Shown in pieces: positions 6,802 to 9,421 of a stretch of 9,421 bases of DNA (position 1 is the first letter of the stretch; each line of letters opens with the position of its first letter). The stretch comes from Burkholderiaceae bacterium. GTDB lineage: Bacteria > Pseudomonadota > Gammaproteobacteria > Burkholderiales > Burkholderiaceae_F. A program made the position numbers and the translations under genes. The notes under the pieces were generated by a model. The model did not search any database and was not told the DNA's origin. It was given only the letters and a program-made list of their open reading frames with translations. The DNA is taken from NCBI GenBank assembly GCA_013813185.1, contig JACCSD010000100.1:1-9421 (forward strand), written 5' to 3'.

Positions 6802-7920
6802 ATGATCTTCCGGCGCTCGATTGTTTCGGAGTTGACCGGCACCGCGAGCGCAGTTTTCACGGTGCTTTTTTCGATCATTTTCTCGGTCGGCCTGGTGCGC
6901 ATTATCGGCCAGGCGGCCGGCGGCCGAGTCGACAACCAGGCGGTCTTCGAGCTGGTCGCGCTCACGGCGCTCACCTGGCTGCCGATCATTTTGACGCTGA
7001 CGCTGTTCGTGTCGGTGCTGATGACGCTGACACGCTCTTACCGCGATTCCGAAATGGTCGTGTGGTTTACCGCCGGCCGCAGTCTGACCGCCTGGATTGG
7101 ACCGGTACTGCGCTTTGCGTGGCCGATTGTCGTATCGATCGCGTTGCTGGCGTTATTCGTCACCCCCTGGGCGAACGCGCAGATCGAGGAAGCGCGCGAG
7201 CGGTTCCAGCAGCGCGACGATGTAAGCCGTGTTGCACCGGGCCGGTTCATCGAGTCGGGCGGAACCGATCGCGTGTTTTTCGTCGAGTCGGTCGACATCC
7301 TCGATGGCCAGGTGCGCAACGTGTTCGTCAGCATGCGCACTGAAGGCCGCGAAGGGTTGATCGTGGCGGCCAAAGGCGTGATTGAACTCGCCAAGAACGG
7401 CGACCGGTTCCTCGTGCTCGAACAGGGGCGCCGCTATGAGGGAACGCCTGGCAAGCTCGAGTATCGAACGATGGAGTTCGACCGCTACGCAATCCGTCTC
7501 GAAAGCCGCGCCGATCAACCGATCGGTGAGCGGCGCGCGAAGTCACTGGCCCTGCTGCAACTCGTGTCTGACCCCTCGCAACTCAACCTTGGCGAAATCA
7601 TGTGGCGCATCGGGCTGCCTATTGTGGCGCTGCTTGTCAGCCTGCTCGCGATTCCGCTGGCGTACGTAAACCCGCGCGTCGGACGGTCGTTCAACCTGAT
7701 CGTTGCCGTGCTGCTGTTTGCCGTTTACCTGAACGTGTTGAATACCGTGCAAGCCTACGTGCAGCAGGGACGTTTGAGTTTCAATATCGGCGTGTGGGTT
7801 GTGCATGCCTTGTTTCTGGTGCTGATCGTCGCGTTATTTACGCGGCGCGTGTACATGCAGCGCTCGCTGCCGCGCTGGCTCCTGCGGTCATCGCAGCCGA
7901 AGGCGGCCGAGCCCGCATGA
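6802..7920 (+). CDS. lptF: LPS export ABC transporter permease LptF
   Basis: LptF pairs with LptG in the inner membrane. With the LptB ATPase they extract lipopolysaccharide and pass it to the periplasmic LptC-LptA bridge. The 372-residue product shows the YjgP/YjgQ-family layout: three membrane segments at about 12-34, 52-76 and 100-122, a periplasmic beta-jellyroll domain at about 125-250, and three more membrane segments at about 268-289, 296-317 and 329-347. The segment AYVNPRVGRS (287-296) corresponds to SVVNPRQGRV in E. coli, and SVDILDGQVRNVF parallels SVDGSDFKDVF. These matches and the first-of-pair position distinguish it from LptG. The ATG at 6802 gives the short charged N-terminus (MIFRRSIV) normal for the family. 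The gene is divergent from pepA, as in E. coli, and its stop overlaps the lptG start by 4 bp. The cytoplasmic C-terminal tail is basic and ends at the overlap. Confidence 0.95.
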   Translation: MIFRRSIVSELTGTASAVFTVLFSIIFSVGLVRIIGQAAGGRVDNQAVFELVALTALTWLPIILTLTLFVSVLMTLTRSYRDSEMVVWFTAGRSLTAWIGPVLRFAWPIVVSIALLALFVTPWANAQIEEARERFQQRDDVSRVAPGRFIESGGTDRVFFVESVDILDGQVRNVFVSMRTEGREGLIVAAKGVIELAKNGDRFLVLEQGRRYEGTPGKLEYRTMEFDRYAIRLESRADQPIGERRAKSLALLQLVSDPSQLNLGEIMWRIGLPIVALLVSLLAIPLAYVNPRVGRSFNLIVAVLLFAVYLNVLNTVQAYVQQGRLSFNIGVWVVHALFLVLIVALFTRRVYMQRSLPRWLLRSSQPKAAEPA

Positions 7921-9059
7921 AAACGATCCGCCGCTATCTGTGGATGGAGATAGCAAGCGCGACTTTGTTCGTGCTGTTTGCGTTGCTGGCGCTGTTTCTG
8001 TTCTTCGATATGGTGGCGCAGCTCGATGAGATCGGCCAGCGCGGCTTCCGCTTTCGCGACGCGCTTTTCTTCGTCGCGCTGACGCTGCCGTCGCGCACCT
8101 ACGAGCTGATGCCGATCGCGGCGCTGATCGGAACGATTTATGCGCTGTCGAAGCTGGCAGCGAATTCCGAATTTACGATCATGCGCGTTTCGGGCATGAG
8201 CACGCGCCGCCTGATGAACAGCTTGATCGGTATCGGACTGATCATCGTCGCGCTGACCTATGTACTGGGCGAGTTCATTTCACCGCCCGCCGAGCAGTTG
8301 GCGCAGAGGGCGCGGCTGCAAGCGACCGGCTCTCCAATAAGCGTGCGCGAGTTTCGCTCGGGTATCTGGGTGCGCGACGTCGTCAGGGCGCCGGGGGGCG
8401 GCGTAGCGGCGTTTCGCTTCATCAACGTGCGACAAGTGGCTCCCGACGGGAATACGCGCGACTGGCGCGTGTTCGAGTTCGATCGCGACTACAAACTGGG
8501 TTCGATCATGACGGCCGAGACGGGACGCTACGAACCCGGCAGCGGCTGGACCCTGTTCAACGTCGTTGAAACCCGATTGCCCGGGCCGGTCGCCGCCGCG
8601 ACGGTGCCGCAAATGAAAGCCGCGCGGACCGAGGTGGTGCGGTCGGAGCAGGTGGCATGGCAATCGGAACTAAAGCCCGACATTTTCGGCGTGATGATCG
8701 TGCAGCCCGAACGCATGGCCGGCTGGGACCTCGCGCAATACATCCAGCACCTGGCCGACAACCGCCAGCAGACCGAGCGTTATGAGATCGCGTTCTGGAG
8801 CAAGCTGTTCTATCCGTGGGCGGCGCTGGTGATGATGGTGCTGGCGCTGCCGTTCGCGTTCCTGCACGTGCGGTCGGGCGGCGTCAGCTTCAAGATTTTT
8901 GCCGGCGTAATGATCGGTGTGGCGTTCTACGGACTGAACAAGTTGTTTGCACATCTTGGATTGCTGAACACCTGGCCGCCGATCATCGTCGCTGCGCTAC
9001 CGAGCCTGGTGGTACTGGCTACGGCGATGAGTGCGTTGTACTGGCTCGAGCGTCGTTGA
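7917..9059 (+). CDS. lptG: LPS export ABC transporter permease LptG
   Basis: LptG is the second inner-membrane subunit of the LptB2FG lipopolysaccharide extractor. The 380-residue product (E. coli 360) has membrane segments at about 12-33, 61-78, 100-120, 298-316, 325-345 and 353-375, with a periplasmic jellyroll domain at about 125-290. Landmarks shared with E. coli LptG are SEFTIMRVSG (84-93; SELVVMQASG in E. coli), the region around GEFISPPAEQLA, WSKLFYP (294-300) and the C-terminal PPIIVAALPS. The ATG at 7917-7919 overlaps the lptF stop in an ATGA arrangement, the usual sign of translational coupling and of equal production of two subunits that form a 1:1 complex. The frame is open upstream to 7602 inside lptF, but that part is a shadow of lptF. 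Nothing unusual was seen in the gene. Confidence 0.96.
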   Translation: MKTIRRYLWMEIASATLFVLFALLALFLFFDMVAQLDEIGQRGFRFRDALFFVALTLPSRTYELMPIAALIGTIYALSKLAANSEFTIMRVSGMSTRRLMNSLIGIGLIIVALTYVLGEFISPPAEQLAQRARLQATGSPISVREFRSGIWVRDVVRAPGGGVAAFRFINVRQVAPDGNTRDWRVFEFDRDYKLGSIMTAETGRYEPGSGWTLFNVVETRLPGPVAAATVPQMKAARTEVVRSEQVAWQSELKPDIFGVMIVQPERMAGWDLAQYIQHLADNRQQTERYEIAFWSKLFYPWAALVMMVLALPFAFLHVRSGGVSFKIFAGVMIGVAFYGLNKLFAHLGLLNTWPPIIVAALPSLVVLATAMSALYWLERR

Positions 9060-9194
9060 GCTTGATTCGCTAGCACCAGCGGCTGGCACCCAACTCCGCG
9101 CATCTTATTGGCTGGTGGCACGCTTACTTCCGAACTTTAGTTATGTCGACTCAGTTACTCGCTCACGCGACATGTGAACGCAACTAACGTAAAG
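9060..9194. other. Intergenic gap after lptG, falling GC, no gene seen
   Basis: These 135 bases separate lptG from the convergent small gene. GC falls to about 46% from roughly 9121 onward, against about 63% in a counted stretch of lptG. I see no tRNA, no open frame with family resemblance, and no hairpin followed by a T-run that would serve as an intrinsic terminator. A short inverted repeat is annotated separately. Confidence 0.5.
9074..9117. repeat. Short inverted repeat downstream of lptG
   Basis: CACCAGC at 9074-9080 is the exact reverse complement of GCTGGTG at 9111-9117, with 30 bases between. The left arm also lies in a small local palindrome (CCAGCGGCTGG, 9076-9086). It could form a stem at the 3' end of the lptFG transcript, but there is no T-tract. 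Seven-base arms can arise by chance. Confidence 0.3.
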
Positions 9195-9421
9195 CTAACC
9201 GGTGCGCGCCGCTCTTGCGCGCGTCCGTGTTGAGCGACGAGTTAGAGCGCTTCGGTGTGCGTCGACGTACGCATCTAGTAGCCGGCGAATCATCCGCTGG
9301 TACTGAGTGTCACTCTTCGAAGCTTCAGACTTGAAGAACTCAACGCTCTTCTTGCTCAAGGTGATAGTGACTTTTATGTCCTCCTCGCGAAACGCCAATT
9401 CGTGCGGCGAAGGTAGAAAGT
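9195..9421 (-). CDS. Small ribbon-helix-helix-like protein (CopG/antitoxin type), 5' end outside the window
   Basis: The visible product resembles small CopG/RHH antitoxin-type DNA-binding proteins. The segment IKVTITLSKKSVEFF has the beta-strand with alternating hydrophobic and polar residues followed by a helix, and TQYQRMIRRLLDAYV supplies the second helix. The tail of about 18 residues is very rich in Arg, Ser and Thr and may bind nucleic acid or be disordered. A TTG at 9398 could be read as a start, but the frame stays open to the window edge, and the upstream residues (FLPSPHELAFREED) look like the extended N-terminus of such proteins. I therefore treat the gene as partial, with its start beyond 9421. 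Related proteins often sit next to a toxin gene such as BrnT/RelE types; any partner would lie outside the window. GC is about 45% over 9301-9400, below the core genes, which fits acquisition by transfer. A role as antitoxin is inference. Confidence 0.68.
   Translation of the reverse strand, partial: FLPSPHELAFREEDIKVTITLSKKSVEFFKSEASKSDTQYQRMIRRLLDAYVDAHRSALTRRSTRTRARAARTG

Noticed and set aside
6641..6802. Extended pepA start 54 codons upstream
   Set aside because: It would overlap the lptF start and has no PepA similarity; the downstream ATG has a strong Shine-Dalgarno sequence and the family N-terminus.
9143..9173. Inverted repeat ATGTCG / CGACAT as an operator or terminator
   Set aside because: The arms are only six bases with a 19-base loop and no T-run, so it is not distinguishable from chance.
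9085..9200. Possible integron attC-like site (a match to RYYYAAC near 9086-9092, GTTAG repeats near 9183-9199 on the minus strand)
   Set aside because: The core sites do not pair in the required arrangement and no long imperfect palindrome joins them, so the matches look like chance.

Overview
The window is GC-rich (about 63% in a stretch I counted) and carries a conserved proteobacterial housekeeping neighbourhood. The leucyl aminopeptidase and DNA polymerase III chi genes, the divergent lptF-lptG pair, and a proline-rich protein carrying an IPVLTE motif after holC point to a Gram-negative bacterium, most likely a betaproteobacterium. The phylum-level call follows from protein similarity and gene order. 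The class-level call is inference.

Layout, left to right. Positions 1-1865 (minus) hold the first 621 codons of valyl-tRNA synthetase (valS), which runs off the left edge. Positions 1954-4140 (plus) hold a secreted S9-family serine peptidase of the prolyl-oligopeptidase type, divergent from valS. Positions 6640 to 4154 (minus) form a tight three-gene operon: pepA (leucyl aminopeptidase), holC (Pol III chi subunit), and a 191-residue proline-rich protein of unknown function. After a 161-bp divergent promoter region, lptF and lptG (6802-9059, plus) encode the two membrane subunits of the LPS-export ABC transporter and overlap by 4 bp. At the right edge, after a 135-bp gap, an incomplete minus-strand gene encodes a small ribbon-helix-helix-like (CopG/antitoxin-type) protein in a stretch of lower GC.

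The pepA-holC-valS order and the divergent lptFG pair are known from E. coli and other proteobacteria. What departs from that arrangement is the S9 peptidase gene, which sits in opposite orientation between the holC operon and valS. Its alpha/beta-hydrolase catalytic triad is complete, but the tryptophan that stacks on the substrate proline in porcine prolyl oligopeptidase is replaced by asparagine. The other points worth a look are the unknown proline-rich protein after holC and the compositional drop with a possible antitoxin gene after lptG. I found no RNA genes, CRISPR arrays, insertion sequences or integrase genes. Nothing here amounts to a clear new biological system; the window is mostly core genome.
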